A DNA stretch of 64,000 bases from the NCBI RefSeq assembly GCF_020085105.1, contig NC_058063.1:23337012-23401011 (forward strand), written 5' to 3'. Under the pieces are notes generated by a model. That model ran no database searches. It saw only the letters and a list, made by a program, of their open reading frames with translations, and had not been told where the DNA came from. This stretch comes from Siniperca chuatsi. Lineage: Eukaryota > Chordata > Actinopteri > Centrarchiformes > Sinipercidae. Shown here one piece after another: positions 46,540 to 59,700 of this stretch (position 1 is its first letter; each line of letters starts with the position of its first letter). The translations under genes were made by a program, and so were the position numbers.

Positions 46540-49500
46540 ATACGGTATAAGGTATAATAGTGCATGAACTATCAAGTTAAGTGTAGCTTATTAAGGTTAT
46601 AATGAGACGGAGGATATTGCACAGCAGTAATAGAGGTATGAATAATATCAATAAATAGGGAATTTTAAACAAAAATATTGCACAGGAGTATTCACACAGA
46701 ATATTGCACAATTATGTCAAGTATTGCAGAGATGTAATGATCAATGTCCAGTTTAGTGACTTAGGGTCATACAGACTAACACTTAGAGGGAGGAGTTAAA
46801 GAGTTTGATGGCCACAGGCAGGAATGACTTCCTGTAGCGCTCTGTGGTACTTTTTGGGGGGATGAGTCTTCCACTGAAGGTACTCCTTTGCTTAAACAGC
46901 ATGTCATCGAGTGGGTGGGAGACACTGTCCAAGATGGCATGTAGTTTGGCCAGCATCCTACTCTCTGACACCACCGACAGAGAGTCCAGCTCCACCCCCA
47001 CAATGTCACTGGCCTTACAGATCAGTTTGTTAAGTCTGTTAGCGTCCGCTACCCTCAGCCTGCTGCCCCAGCATGCAACAGCATACAGGATAGCACTGGC
47101 CACCACAGACTCATAAAACATCTTCAGCCTTGTCCGGCAGATGTTGAAGGACCTCAGCCTCCCTAGGAAGTAGAGGCGGCTCTGGCCCTTCCTGTACAGA
47201 GCTTGAGTGTTCTTAGCCCAGTCCAGTTTATTGTCCATGTGTACTCCCAGGTACTTGTAATCCTCTACCATGTCCACACCCCCTGGATGGAAGCCGGGGT
47301 CACTGGTGCCGTGGCCCTTCGTAGATCCACAACCAGCTCCTTAGACTTTGTCGCATTAAGCTGCAGATGGTTCTGCTCACACCATGAGACAAAGTTCCCC
47401 ACCACAGCCCTGTACTCAGACTCATCACCTCCGCTGATACATTCCACCACAGCACAGTCATCCGTGGTGTAGATGGTGAAGAGGAAGGGAGAGAGGACAG
47501 TCCCCTGAGGGGCCCCAGTGTTGCTGACCACATTGTCCAACACACAGTGCTGCAGGCGCACGTGCTGTGGTCTGCCAGTCAGGTAGTCCACAATCCAGGA
47601 CACTAGGGGGGTATCCACCTGTATCGCTGCCAGCTTTTCACCCAGCAGGGCTGGCCGGATGGTGTTGAAAGCACTGGAGAAGTCAAAAAATATGATCCTC
47701 ACCGTGCTTGCTGGCTTGTCCAGGTGGGTGTGAATGCGTTTCAGCAGGAAGATGATGGCATCCTCAACTCCGAGCCGGGGCTGGTGCCACCGGTCTGTAG
47801 TCCTTGGAGCCTACTGGGACGTGGCGTCTTCGGCACAGGAACGAGGCAAGATGTCTTCCACAGAACAGGGACCCTTTGGAGACTCAGGCTCAGGTTGAAG
47901 ACATGTTGAAGGACTCCACATAGCTGGGGGGCAGAGGCTTTTAGCACCCTGGGGCTAACTCCATCGGGGCCTGCATCCTTGTTTGAGTGGAGTTTCATCA
48001 GCTGTCCTCTCACCTGGTCAGCAGTCAGGCACACAGCAGAGGTTACAGGCGGGGGAGGGGGGGGCATTAGCCTGATAACCAGTTGAGGGGGGAGTAGGAC
48101 TCACCCAGGAAGATGGGGGAGCAGTGGACACAGAGGAGTCTGAGGGCCGACAGCAGCTGAGTTAGACGGGGGATGAGCAGGAGTCGGTGTGTCGAATCTG
48201 TTAAAGAACAGATTAAGTTAGTTGGCCCTGTCCAAGCTGCCTTCAACTCCTCTGCTGCCAGTCGGTCTGAAGCCAGTGATGCTCTTCATGCCGCTCCAGA
48301 CCTCTCTCATGTTGTTCTGCTGGAGTTTCCGCTCCAGCTTCCTCCTGTACTTCTCCTTGGCCTCCCAACGATTCCCTGGATTGCCTTCACCTCCTCCCTA
48401 TTACCATCAGTAAAGGCCCTCCTCTTGGCATTTAGGATGTCTTTGATGTCCTTTGTTAGCCATGGTTTGTTATTTGGAAAACAATGGACCATCTTAGTTG
48501 GGACATTGCAGTCCACACAGAAGTCAATGTAGCCAGTGATGCACTCAGTGAGCCCATCAATGTCCTCTCCATGAGGCTTACAGAGTACATCCCAGTTTGT
48601 CACCTCAAAACATTCCTGCAGTGTCTCATAGGCCTCCTCTGACCATCTCCTCACTGTCCTTGTGGTCGCAGGCTGCCTTTTAACCAGAGGCACATAGCAG
48701 GGTTTGAGGTGAACCAGGTTGTGGTCTGACCTACCGAGGGGAGGGAGGGGGGAAGAGCTGTATGCGTCTTTAACGTTAGCATACAGCAGGTCCAGTGTCC
48801 TCTTCTCTCTAGTAGGACAACTCACATACTGGGTGGTTAGTCAGTGTTGTTGAAACACTGACATGGTTGAAGTCACCCAAGATTAATTTGAGTGCACTCG
48901 GGTGTTGAGTCTGTAGTTGTGCTATGGCGGTGTGAATGGCGTTGCACGCCGATGCCGGGTTAGGAGAGGGGGGGATGTAAACAGCTACAACAATGGCATG
49001 TGAGAATTCACGTGGCAGATAATATGGCCGGAGTCCCACAGCTAACAGTTCGATGTCCGGGCTACAGATACTCTGCTTGATAGTAGCGTGACCAGGGTTA
49101 CACCATCTGTTGTTAACTAGAACAGCAAGCCCGCTGCCTTTCCGCTTACCGCTCCCGGTGTGATCCCTGTCGGCCTGAAGAGTCTGAAAGCCGTCGATGG
49201 ACACGTTATGATCCAGGATATCCTGGTGTAGCCATGTCTCTGAGAAGCACATCAAACTACACTCACGGAGCTCCATCTGACTCCGGGCTAACGCCGTCCA
49301 TTTTATTCGCCAGTGATCTCACATTGCCCATGACGAAAGAAGGCAGACACAGCTTAAATCTCTTGTTCTTAAGTCTCTTTTGTCTGCACCCCTCTCTCTT
49401 CCCTTGCCGCTTTGTTCCACCTCTGCATCCTCAGTGTGTCCTCCTCCAGATCTCAGTGGTGACATCAGTTGTCCTAGGCCCCATGCCGCTCAGCTTCAGC

Positions 49501-49660
49501 GCGATCAGCTGTTCCCTGGTGTAAACAATGCGGCCAAACATCTGATCTGCAACGTTGCCCTGACCGAGTAGCAGGAAAAGAAGTTCCACGGCGAAAAAAA
49601 GTACTAAAACACTTTCTACTCTCATTTTCGTAAAGAGTGTAGTTTAAATTATTCTTACAC
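46540..49660 (-). mobile_element. Rex1-like (CR1/jockey group) LINE, nearly full but dead
   Basis: Read on the minus strand. A short N-terminal frame (49,625-49,431) with YTREQLIALKL comes first. It is followed by an APE-type endonuclease (49,276-48,809: CFSETWLH, VAVYIPPSP, LILGDFNHV), a linker with SDHNLVHLKP (48,825-48,307) and the reverse transcriptase. The polymerase has KDAGPDGVSPRVLK (48,067-47,741), FFDFSSAFNTI and GAPQGTVLSPFLFTIY (47,702-47,265), and the tail KYLGVHMDNKLDW with ILYAVACWG (47,277-46,783). The block C box carrying the catalytic Asp pair is deleted: FTIYTTD runs straight into DCAVVECISG. Several frameshifts separate the parts. The non-coding 3' region extends to about 46,540. 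Family name is from recalled similarity. Confidence 0.8.
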
Positions 49661-50212
49661 ACAAGTTACTCAAGTTTGGAAGAAAAAGGAAAGCTAAAAG
49701 TTGGAAAAAGTAAGACAAGACAGAGCTACGGCAACTGGCAGCATGCTGGCTAGCGCATGCGCACTCATATTAGCTCAGGTGAGCTAACATTAGCTAATGT
49801 TAGCTACATCAGCTAGCACAAGTTAGCTAACATTAGCTCAGGTGACGTGCACAAAATGCACACACTGACCTGACTCCTCGCGCTCTTTTAAAATCAGTTT
49901 TAAAATGCGTCCAAAACAGGCAAACAAGCAATTTACAAGTAACTTCAATGGGAAAAAAAAGAATGACAGAACAGATAACATTAAATATTACACAACATTT
50001 ATTTATAGATTTTCATAGTGGCAAAGGAGGAGGATCCAATCAAATATTTATTTGTTGTGTTTTTTAAATATCGTTTCGTTTTGTGAAATGTTGCTGTGTT
50101 TTGACCCTCAGGGCCACCGTAGACTCTATTAGACTTGTTTTTTAAGTTGCAGTTGCTGGTTTGTCTCGCGAGAGTTAGAAACTGCTTCTACACATTAATC
50201 CACTTTAATGCT

Positions 50213-51135
50213 TCAGCCTCCTGTAAAACATGACACTAACGTTTTGACACCATGTGAGAGTCAGACAGGTAATCACCCACCTGAGACCTGCTGTTCCTCT
50301 CTGGAGCTCAGCGCGGAGTCTGCAGGAGGCACCGTGAAGAAGGGCGGCCGTTAACGGCTCAATCCAACATGGCGGCCGCTGACAACTTTTAAAAGGCGGA
50401 GATCTTAATAAAGGACCGCGGGTTACCGGTGCTAGTGACGTTACACCTCCGTTAACCGCCGTCCGTTTGAGTCCTCGTCGTGTCTGAAGCCGGTTACCGG
50501 TGCTCGGTGGCTTTATGGCCCCGTTTAACGGCCGTTCTACAGGCCCGAAACGATTTCAGCAACAATAAAAGCGATAGGATTACAACTTCCGGTCCAAATC
50601 CTTCAACCTAAAATCATAATATCCACAAATCAACCAGTTTATTCTTTGGTGGTAAAATCTGTGTTATATCTAATAGTTTGATTGATAGGTTTTCCCTCAC
50701 GTTTTATTACTGTTGCACATTTAGTTCATTTTCTCATTTCTCCGTCACTATCTCTCTCTGCCACTGTTCCTTGTTTTTATTCTCTTTGTATTTTCTGGCT
50801 CGTCAGGACTCGGACTTTATCTTTATCAGGACCTCGTCCTGCAGCTCACCACCAAACACTTTTTTCTATCCCAGTGGTGGAAGAAGTATTCAGATCCTTT
50901 ACCTAAGTACCAGACTATAAAAACAGTCAGATATAAGTACATGTTCGAATCTTTACGAGTCTGAACCTTCTTCTCTCGTCAAAATGTTGCAGTTCCCCCT
51001 TTTGAATCAACAGATGATTTTCTGCCCCAGGAGTGCACAGAAAGTTTCCTGCAAAGAGAAAAATAGACACTGTTCTGGACATCCTGGAGTTAGTTTATTA
51101 AAGTTTTGGGAAATCCATTGATGTTCATGGAAAAA
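50213..51135. repeat. Duplication partner of 6,548-6,930 plus 8,065-8,600
   Basis: Two blocks that are 1.1 kb apart at the left of the window are adjacent here, joined near 50,540-50,552. The YY1-like AACATGGCGGCC is kept at about 50,368. Confidence 0.8.
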
Positions 51136-51215
51136 ACAAACCAGTTTAAGATAATATGCAGAAAGATTATTGAATACAACAGAACTTCATAAAAATTGAT
51201 TCAGACCAATGAATA

Positions 51216-52590
51216 CTACACATGCAGATTTTATTCACAATGTGGACAGATTAGAATATACCGAGTACACAGAGCCTGAAGAACGAGGAAGACTGTGCTG
51301 CTCTCATCCCGTCATCTGGACTGAGTGGATGGTCAGGGTCCATGAAGTGTGGTGGTCACACAAAACTGCTTACTGCCCGCACAGCCAGAGACATCTAAGA
51401 CTGAGACCCATGCTGATCATAAATAGCATCAAAAACGGGGTTTGATTACATGAAAATCTGAAGGATTTAAACTTGAACAGTGTTTTCATGAAGCATCGAG
51501 AGTGTGTGTGGTTTATAAACCTGCCTGGCTGCTTTTTTAATTTTTAGGTGAGATTAGACGTATAGCAACAACACCAACAGCTTCTGGTGAACAACTTTTA
51601 GACTCAGTGCTACCGAAAGACTGGTTACAAACTCGCTCCTCTACATTATTAACAACGACTTAATTAAATAAAGGAAACACGTTAGGGAGTATAAATACAT
51701 TTATAAATATAATAAAGCTTATAGTGGTGAAATAAAGTGCTTTGCAACATAAAAAGTGAGAAACTGAAAATGAAAACTGCACATACAGAAGAATCCCGAG
51801 TCACAAAAACAAAGATCGACACATGTGATACAGCACAGTCTATAATCAGCACTGTTCATCAGCTTCCTCTCTGCGGAGCTCTGGGCTTCTTTCCATTTTC
51901 AGATCATCATTAATGAGCAGCATGAACTTTACATAGCAGATAATTACTAATACTGATTGTAAAGTAAAAACTTGAGAATGTTCTACAGTAACGGGATCAT
52001 GTAAATGGAGACAACTTACATTTGTCTCTTTAAACTCTAAGACTCCTTTACTCCTGATGATCGTGTGTCCTGCTCGCTTTCATTTCTTCAAGTTTCATTT
52101 CCATGAATGGATCAGATTTTTCCTTTATGTATTTCACAGCTTTTATACTTCCAAACATACAGTTTTGTTTATTCCACTGCAGTTTTATTTATCTGTCACT
52201 CACAGGATAAGGTGGGTTTTTTTGCCCAGAGCTGAAGCTTTTCAGGCTTCAGACATTTATTTATTTCTGCTCTCTGCTCCACTCTGTTTTAGACATTTTG
52301 AACATTGTTTCTGAATGAAGACAAACAAAAAGTGATGATAATCAACCAATCATGACAGCTGATTCTGCTCCCTAAGACTGATTGATAAGCTAGTGTCATG
52401 TTAAAGCTGGAGTGCGGGACATTTACATACAAATGAACGTCCGTTACATTCAAGCCCTTGTTGCCAAACGAGTTCACACAATGCTAATTAACCCTGTCAC
52501 CGCCAGGTAGATCTCTCTGTATTTCGCAGAGTTTTTAAATCTGGTGTCTGTGGTGACGTTCCTGAAGATCTGAGACGTTTCAGACCTCAT
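51216..52590. other. Non-coding, includes the 3' flank of the V-set gene
   Basis: No other exon is supported. Minus-strand AATAAA-type signals occur near 52,150-52,190, plausible for the V-set gene's 3' end. Confidence 0.4.
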
Positions 52591-52596
52591 AATTCT

Positions 52597-53569
52597 TCAG
52601 CAGGAGGAAGTTGGTTGGTTAGTTTCCTTTTTTTTTGTTTTCCAGAAAACAACAAAACTAATAATAAAAATAATTATAAGTCCACCAATAACGGAGACAG
52701 TAACCATGAAATATTCATCCCAGATGTTTGCAGCTGTGTGATCTGCAGAGCAGAAAACAGGTGTTAGGTATCAGCAAGTCTCGACTCCACAAACTCACCC
52801 GAGTCTCGACTCCACAAACTCACCTGCGTCTGTGACCGTTAGGGGGACGAGGTTCCTGATTTCAGAGGGCGTCGTCTCGTTGAGCGTAACGATCATAGCT
52901 CGACACTCGTATGTTCCACTGTCGTTGGTGGTGACGTTCTTCAGGACAACAGAAAAGTCTCCGCCCTTCATCTCTGGATCGCTCAGCTCCACTCGACCGC
53001 GGAAAGATGGAAGCAGGTAGTTTTCATAGGAGCGCTCGTTTCTGTAAAAGAACACATAACCATCGGACTTCAGATCCGGTCTGTTCCACTCCAACAGTTT
53101 GACGGAGGCATCTCTGGGACCCTGACACTGAAGAGGGACGTCCTGTCCAGGCCTCGCTGTTATCTCTTGCTGATCTAAACGGAAACAGAAAAGAAAAAGC
53201 AGAGTTAGTTAGAACGCAGAAGTCGTTTTTGTCTGGAAGTAAAACGTGTTCAGGTGAAACTCTTTTTAACACTTGTGAAAACACGAACTTCAAACTTTTT
53301 AAAGAAGAAAACAGAATGAAACCGACCTGCAGCTGTTCACAAACCGTTCGAAGCTGATTCAACGCAGTATGTGGGGAAAACAGAGCTCACCTTTTTTTTT
53401 AAATAAACATAATCTGGTTTGAAACAAGGATGTAGTGGAAGACCTACAGTTAAATAAATGTTGTCTTTCCACAGAGACAATCTCATCGGACGTGTTGATT
53501 TGTTTGAATTTTGGCCGTTAACCTGACAGAACCAGTTCCCTGGAAACAACGGCCTCCCTCTGCGAAACA

Positions 53570-53600
<31 letters not shown>

Positions 53601-53993
53601 AACACACATACACACAATCACATACACTTACGCGCACACGCACATGCACGCGCGCACGCACATACACACTCACATGCACACACACACTCCTTGAGGACTC
53701 TGACCTCTCATGTTTCCAGTCAGCGCTCTGTGATCCAAAGTCAAACAGTTGCATAATGAAAAGTAAACACTGTAAACTTGTTTCCTGATGGCTTCTTTGG
53801 TTTCTGATGTTGCTGAAACTCCAGTTTAAGGCAGGAAATCCACCAGTTCAGCTGATCTGAACATGAAATGGATGAAAAACACGCATATGAATATTGTTTA
53901 TCATCAGGGACGATTCAGCAGCTGCAGTTTAAACTGCGTAACATCACCGAGTCAGCCATGCATGAGCATATTTTGTGTATGTGTCAGTGAGCA

Positions 53994-54027
<34 letters not shown>

Positions 54028-54102
54028 CTCACCTTGAGATGCAGAGACCAGAGAGAAGCTCAGGAAACAGAAACAGAACAGCAGATCAGCTGGCTGCGCC
54101 AT
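52597..54102 (-). CDS. Single V-set Ig type I membrane protein
   Basis: Probable cell-surface receptor or ligand of the butyrophilin/B7/CAR-like V-set group. Exons on the minus strand are 54,102-54,033, 53,174-52,824 and 52,742-52,597. Phases match (1,1), junctions are GT/AG, and the total is 188 residues. Residues 1-22 form a signal peptide. The V domain spans about 24-140, with Cys40, Trp53 and DSGTYEC (Cys114), plus two N-glycosylation sequons. Residues 152-174 form a hydrophobic membrane helix, followed by KTKKK and a short tail ending SSC. No tyrosine signalling motif is in the tail. Directly after exon 2 the donor is tandemly duplicated (25 bases). Reading through gives a stop after nine codons, which would make a secreted form. 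It faces the FcR-like gene head to head. Confidence 0.82.
53568..53690. repeat. (CA)n-rich microsatellite in V-set intron 1
   Basis: A pure CA run at about 53,569-53,597 is followed by imperfect CA/CG repeats. A second (CA)n is at 53,996-54,026. Long frames across both are artefacts of the repeat. Confidence 0.9.
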
Positions 54103-54543
54103 GACAGCTGAGACTTGTTTACCGTCTCCTGCTGCATTCTGGTGCTGCATTCAGGTGCTGTCAGACATTCAACCACTGAGAAACTCAGTGTCTGCTGTAC
54201 AAGTGGCACCTGTACAGTCTGCAGTAACACCTTTAATGCTCATTCTTCTGTCGAAAATGTGTAAAATTCATGTTCCTCACTTAGTTCACATGTGGCCACT
54301 TGTAGTGTCCGGACTCTGCTGGTTCCTGCCAAACACAGAAAACGTCTTCTCGTCCCCGGTCACCCGGCGCGATACTCGGATCCCTCTGTCAGTCTCTGTC
54401 GGCATTATTATAGAACCAAACCGTGTGGGACACCGGTCCTCTCCTGGTCCTCCCCTGGTCCTCTTCTGGTCCGCTGCCGGTCTGAATGAACATGTGCGAC
54501 CCCACCGCTCTTTTCCTGGCCCTCAGCCAATCATCATCTTCAT

Positions 54544-54633
54544 CTTCTTCTTCTTCTTCTTCTTCTTCTTCTTCTTCTTCTTCTTCTTCTTCTTCTTCTT
54601 CTTCTTCTTCTTCTTCTTCTTCTTCTTCTTCTC
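54544..54633. repeat. (TTC)30 trinucleotide repeat
   Basis: About 30 uninterrupted TTC units (GAA on the other strand) lie 440 bases upstream of the V-set start. It is a purine/pyrimidine tract capable of triplex formation. Frames giving poly-Glu, poly-Ser or poly-Phe here are not genes. Confidence 0.97.
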
Positions 54634-54639
54634 TTTTGA

Positions 54640-55560
54640 TTGGCATCACCGCCACCTACCGGACTGGAGTGAGGAACAGCAGACAAATAAAACCAAAACA
54701 AAATCAAATCAAATAAAAACAGAACTTAAATTCTCTCCATTGACCTGCTTCCTTCAGGTATTTAATCAGGTGCCTCCTCCTGCACAGAGTCCGGATGCCC
54801 ACAGTGCATCCACCCGTTGGGTGTTTACCTATGGAGCGTCTCATTAAGTCCAGTGTGTCCTACCTGAGACGGGTAATGGCCGCCTCTTCCTTCGGTTCCT
54901 GCCCAGCCTGTTTCTGGACATTACAAAGCTGTCTTCCTGTATCGTTAATGTCCCAGTTTTCTTGCCATACTTTTTGCATTTACCCTCAGCTCTACAAAGT
55001 TTCCTGTGTGTGATCTGAGTGATGGCTGGCCAGTGGCCACTTTCTGGAAATAGCACCGACTTATCTGCAAAGTGCTGCTCAGTGTGAGTTTGTGCTGTCC
55101 TCACAGCTGATCCCTGTTCAGGTTTCTTCCTCAGTTGTTGCTGTATATTAAAATCTACTGTTGGCATCACACAAAGCTGAAGGTGGGACTGGGAATGTTG
55201 CATGAACCTAAACTTTGTGCTTTTATATCTCCGCTCCATCCAAAGCTTCTATACCTGGTTTCACTGAGCTCCAACCGTCCTGCAGGTCCTTAGCAGATCA
55301 ACCCAGTGTGCCGGCATGAGTTTAACACTTCGTGTCCATAATGACGTTTCCCCCATTTCAACTTGTATGGCGGCTGCTGGAGAGGATTTAAATATATGAT
55401 ATATCCACTGCATATTCTTAGTCCGTGCGCTCCACATCCAGCTTATTAAGGTGACTCTGTGCTGCTGACATCCATGATCTACTGTAGCGCTCACAAGGGC
55501 CTGGTACACTCACCAGTGCTGCTCTGGTTGCTCCCTCAGCCAAACAACAGACCATGAAGT
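54640..55560 (-). other. Unrecognised sequence, possible old transposon
   Basis: Minus-strand frames at 55,509-55,261 and 55,239-54,844 are longer than the background, and the area ends near a GTAGGTGGCGGTGATGCC tract often seen at fish retroelement ends. No domain is recognised, so no function is given. Confidence 0.3.
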
Positions 55561-56715
55561 CCATTAAAATGAGTTTAACCCACATTAAACTGAAACATCG
55601 AAAGCCTTCTTAGCTTTTCATTTTTAAAACAAGGGCCCGAGGGCCAAATCTGGCCCTCCAACAACATTTTTAGGCCCGCTGTTGAAAGCTGACATTTTCC
55701 CTTCATAGTTCAATACGTTTACGTGATTTTACGTGAAACTAATGTAGATGCAAATGTAAGTATGAGGCTTGTGTATTGAATAACATTTGGGATTATTTCT
55801 TCATTCAAGAGCGAGTTCTTTAAATTTGAGAGCGTGACTTCTTGATTTCACTTCAGATTTTGTGGTGCTAACCCCGCCCTCGCGCTCCATCAGCCCCGCC
55901 TGCACTGAGATTCGACTGCGTGCTTGCTCTCGGTGATCGTTGCGTGCTCAGATTTCCTGCGCTGCAGCTTCAGCCCTTCTCCTCGCGAAACGTCTGACCA
56001 ACCACTAGAATGCCAGGTGTCGTGTTGACCAATGAAATGAAGCTTGCCTCATCGCAGCATTCGCTTTACTTCTTAGAGTGTCCCGACCGGGTGGTTACTC
56101 TTCATCCAAATGACAGAAACCATCTTTGGGGAAAAATGGATTTGACGTGTACTTAGTTTGGCTCATGTCCCACCCACTAAGATGGAGGGGGCGGGGTTTA
56201 TGACCTGTACTGCAGCCAGCCACCAGGGGGCGATCCACCTAAAACAATGTTTTCTAAACGAATCTTATTCTTAAATTGATTAAAAGAAATAAACTGAACA
56301 TATTGAACACACTGGCCTGTTTGTAAACACCGGGCATGTAAAACAAACATTGTTGAACGGGTGAGTTTTTATCAGACATCAAGTGTGTGTTCAGTCGCAT
56401 TCAGTGGGAAAATGGCTGTTTTTGTTTTTGTCTTGTGTCTCTGCTTTTTAGGTAATTTTTAGGAATTAATCATTTTGTATTATTATTTTTTAAAAACTCT
56501 CCCAGGATGTTTTGAACTCACTTGCTGTTTGCATTCTTTCTATCTGTGTTTGGTTTTTATAATAAAGCCACTTATGGTCCATAATGAACGATCTGTTTTC
56601 ATGTTTACTGCTGAGAGCAAAACCACAGAGCCGCTAAACTCACCTAAACAGAGGAAGGAGGAGGCTTTAACTGCTGCGATGGAAAAAAGTCTTAATGTTA
56701 CATCACTGTGTGGTA
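55560..56715. other. Intergenic region between divergent Ig genes
   Basis: It contains a short repeat near 55,630-55,690 (GGGCCCGAGGGCCAAATCTGGC) and a repeat-borne CTCF-like site at 56,220. No exon is supported before the FcR-like start. Confidence 0.4.
56220..56232. promoter_or_regulatory. CTCF-like motif in a dispersed repeat
   Basis: CCACCAGGGGGCG is a near-perfect recalled CTCF core. It sits inside CTGCAGCCAGC repeat sequence common in teleosts and between two divergent genes. Confidence 0.4.
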
Positions 56716-56717
56716 CA

Positions 56718-59700
56718 ATGGGACAAACATCTCTCCTGTGGCTGCTCTGTAAGTACATAATAATTATATTTAATAGTCCCAGATGCAAGATGTTATTGAT
56801 CATCACAAGGAAAACACAGAGGAATCTACGCAGCTTAAAATGCAACAGACATGACGGCCGAAGAGGAATTCATTGTTCAGTTTAATAAGTTCAGAAAATG
56901 TCAGTTTGCTGTATCGTGCAGAGAAGAAGACGAACACAGAAACAATCTCAGGCAATCTTCAGTTTTTGTTTTATATAAAATGATCTTTAACAGGAAGTAA
57001 AAAAATGCAAAGCTTTACTTCATTTAATTCAGATGTAATGTGCTGCAGTGTTAAACGACATTCTCACCTCCTGCCACAAAACACATCCTGTCTCATCTTG
57101 GTGCTGGTCTGTGGTCGGTGCTCCACGTGGCTCTCTTGATCCACTATAAGCTCCACTATCCACTAGAACTGAACTTTTATTGACTGTAAACACATCTGTT
57201 TTCATTTCGTTTTACAACTTTTAATCATGAGTCTTGTGTTTTTGTTCATTGTAAACCTGATTTCTCTCCAGTGCGGACCGCGCTGCTGTGCTGCACAACA
57301 AACCAAGGTCAGGACGCGTCTTATAAGACAAGTTGAAACTGTTAATGTTTTAAATAAAAGTGCTTCTTCACATCAAAGGCCACAAAACACATACACGTTT
57401 TGAGATTTAAATAATGGTAAATTGGTTTATTAGTACGTCTCGACTCTTGAGAGATTTGTAATTGGACAACTGGAGAAATGGAGTCTTAAAGGAACAGTTC
57501 AACATTTGGTGCAATTCTCTTCTCCTCTGAAAGTTAGGTGTTCAGATTAATCCACTCTCAGGTCTGTATGCTAAATGGGAAGCTACAGCCAGCAGCCGGT
57601 TAGCTTAGCTTAGCATAAGGACTGGAAACAGGGGTTAATCAGCTCACTGAACCAGTAAGAGCCAAGAAACAGTCCGGTGCATACAGTAACCCCCCCTGAG
57701 TCTTTTATCCCAGTAGAGGTGTTAGAGCGTGTTGAAGTAGTTCTAGTCTTCTGAACCACTGTGTCTGATAAACCTTCAGAGTCATGGATCTGTTGCTCAG
57801 ACTGGACTCCTGGATTGTGTTTCCTCCTCTCACCTCTACCTGAAACAACGCGCCCCCACCAACACAGAAACCTGTTTTGTAACACAAATATGTTTCCTTT
57901 GTGACACCGGACGGGTCATTATGTTTTGCTGAAATTATAACTAATTCCCTCAGCTCGTCTGACTGTGAGTCCCAGCAGCTCTCAGCTGTTTAAAGGAGAG
58001 TCTGTCTCTCTGAGCTGTGAGGAGGACGACAGCTCTGCTGGATGGACGCTGAGGAGGAACACAACCAGAGAAACCAGGACTCAGTGTGACGACTGGGGAG
58101 AACCTGCTGGTTCTTCCTGTACCATCAGCCATGTGGTCCCATTGGACAGTGGAGTTTACTGGTGTGAGTCCAGAGAGGGAGCAACCAGTAACACCATCAG
58201 CATCACTGTCACTGGTAAGCTCAGACTGTGGAGTTAGTATTGATGAAGCTGTGTGTAAATGGATGAAATGCTGTAGTTTGTCTCTGTGTTGAGGTGGACC
58301 AGTGATCCTGCAGAGTCCTGTCCTCCCTGTGATGGAGGGACATGATGTCACTCTGCACTGTAAACCAAAGACCCCTCCCTCCAACCGCCCAGCTGCTTTC
58401 TATAAAGATGGCTCCCTCATCAGCACTGAGCCTACAGGTCACATGACCATCCACCATGTTTCCAAGTCTGATGAAGGCCTCTACAAGTGTCACATCAGCC
58501 GTCACGGAGAGTCTCCACCCAGCTGGATCTCTGTCACAGGTGAGGAGGTCGAACATAATCCAACCAACCTGTTTCCTATATTGACGGGTAACGTGTCCTG
58601 GCTGAACAGCAGAGTTTCTCCGTTCTTTTGCACCTCTGACCACAGTCAGCATCTCTGATGGGTGTGGTCTCTTTTGCACCTGTAACAGCACCCACCAGTG
58701 ATGTCACAGTGTACTGCCCCCCCCCGAGAACGTTTGTGCATCACTGCAGCAGGGTGAGAAATGAAACCACGTGAGGTCAGCAAAAATAAGCTTTTCAGCT
58801 GCTGCTGCTGTTCTTGCAGTTGTGTCTGTCTGATGTTAGCTGGATATTTCAAAGTGTGAACTGAAATCTATTAAAGTAAATAATAAAATATAATAACAGA
58901 TAGCCACTGGGTGAAGCATCAGCTAACTGGACTGTGGTGGTGATCTCGATCCAGAATTCCCACCATTGGAGGATTTATGTTTTTTAATGAGCACAGATGA
59001 ATTACTGAACGGGTCTACTGGGCAGGGGTCCAGGGGCCCAGGGGCCCAGGGGTCCAGGGGCCCAAGGGGTCAAGGGACCACAGAGATGCAAAACAACCTC
59101 AAAGGGACACAAAATCACTTTTGAGACTCTAAACAAACAAAAAGAGATTCAAAGATCCAATACTTTATCGCCATTTCAGCTTTTACAACACAGAATTTGG
59201 TTTGGTGAGCCCACGCACATACAACGGGACATAACAAAGAACACAAAGAGGCCCAAATCCACTACAGAGAGGCATGGAGCAATGATGTGAATGATTTGTA
59301 ATTATTATTTTTCATTTGCTTCAGGGAAACCCACCATCACACCTCCTCCTCCGTCCTCCTCCCCCTCCTCTCCTCCTCCATCCTCCCCTCCTTCTCTCCT
59401 GGCCTTGCTGTCTCTTCCATCTGTCTGCGGTCTGGTGCTACTGGTTGTACTGGTGGGACGATGTGTCCGGAGCCAACCTGAAGGTGAGACAGAGTCCTCA
59501 CAACACTCAGCATTTCACAATTTAGAATACATGAAATATTATTTGCTTGAATTGTGTTTAACAGTTCCGTTTAATTTATTTGTTGTACATTTATTTGTTT
59601 GACATTTTTGGATCATCTCTGGTCATTTGTAGGTTCAAATTTGGGGTTTTGGGGGATTTGAGATTAGATTTAGGTTCATGTTTAGTCGCAGAGCTGCAGA

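Noticed and set aside
54389..54847. Long frames with poly-Glu, poly-Ser and poly-Phe
   Set aside because: All come from the (TTC)30 repeat read in different frames.
54844..55239. 131-residue minus-strand frame as a gene
   Set aside because: No domain, no splice context and a transposon-like setting; kept only as an unrecognised region.
56475..56885. 136-residue frame containing the FcR-like start
   Set aside because: It reads through a clear donor at 56,748; only the 31-nt exon from 56,718 fits the splice phases.
57950..58384. Minus-strand frames across the Ig exons
   Set aside because: Antisense shadows of the FcR-like domain exons.
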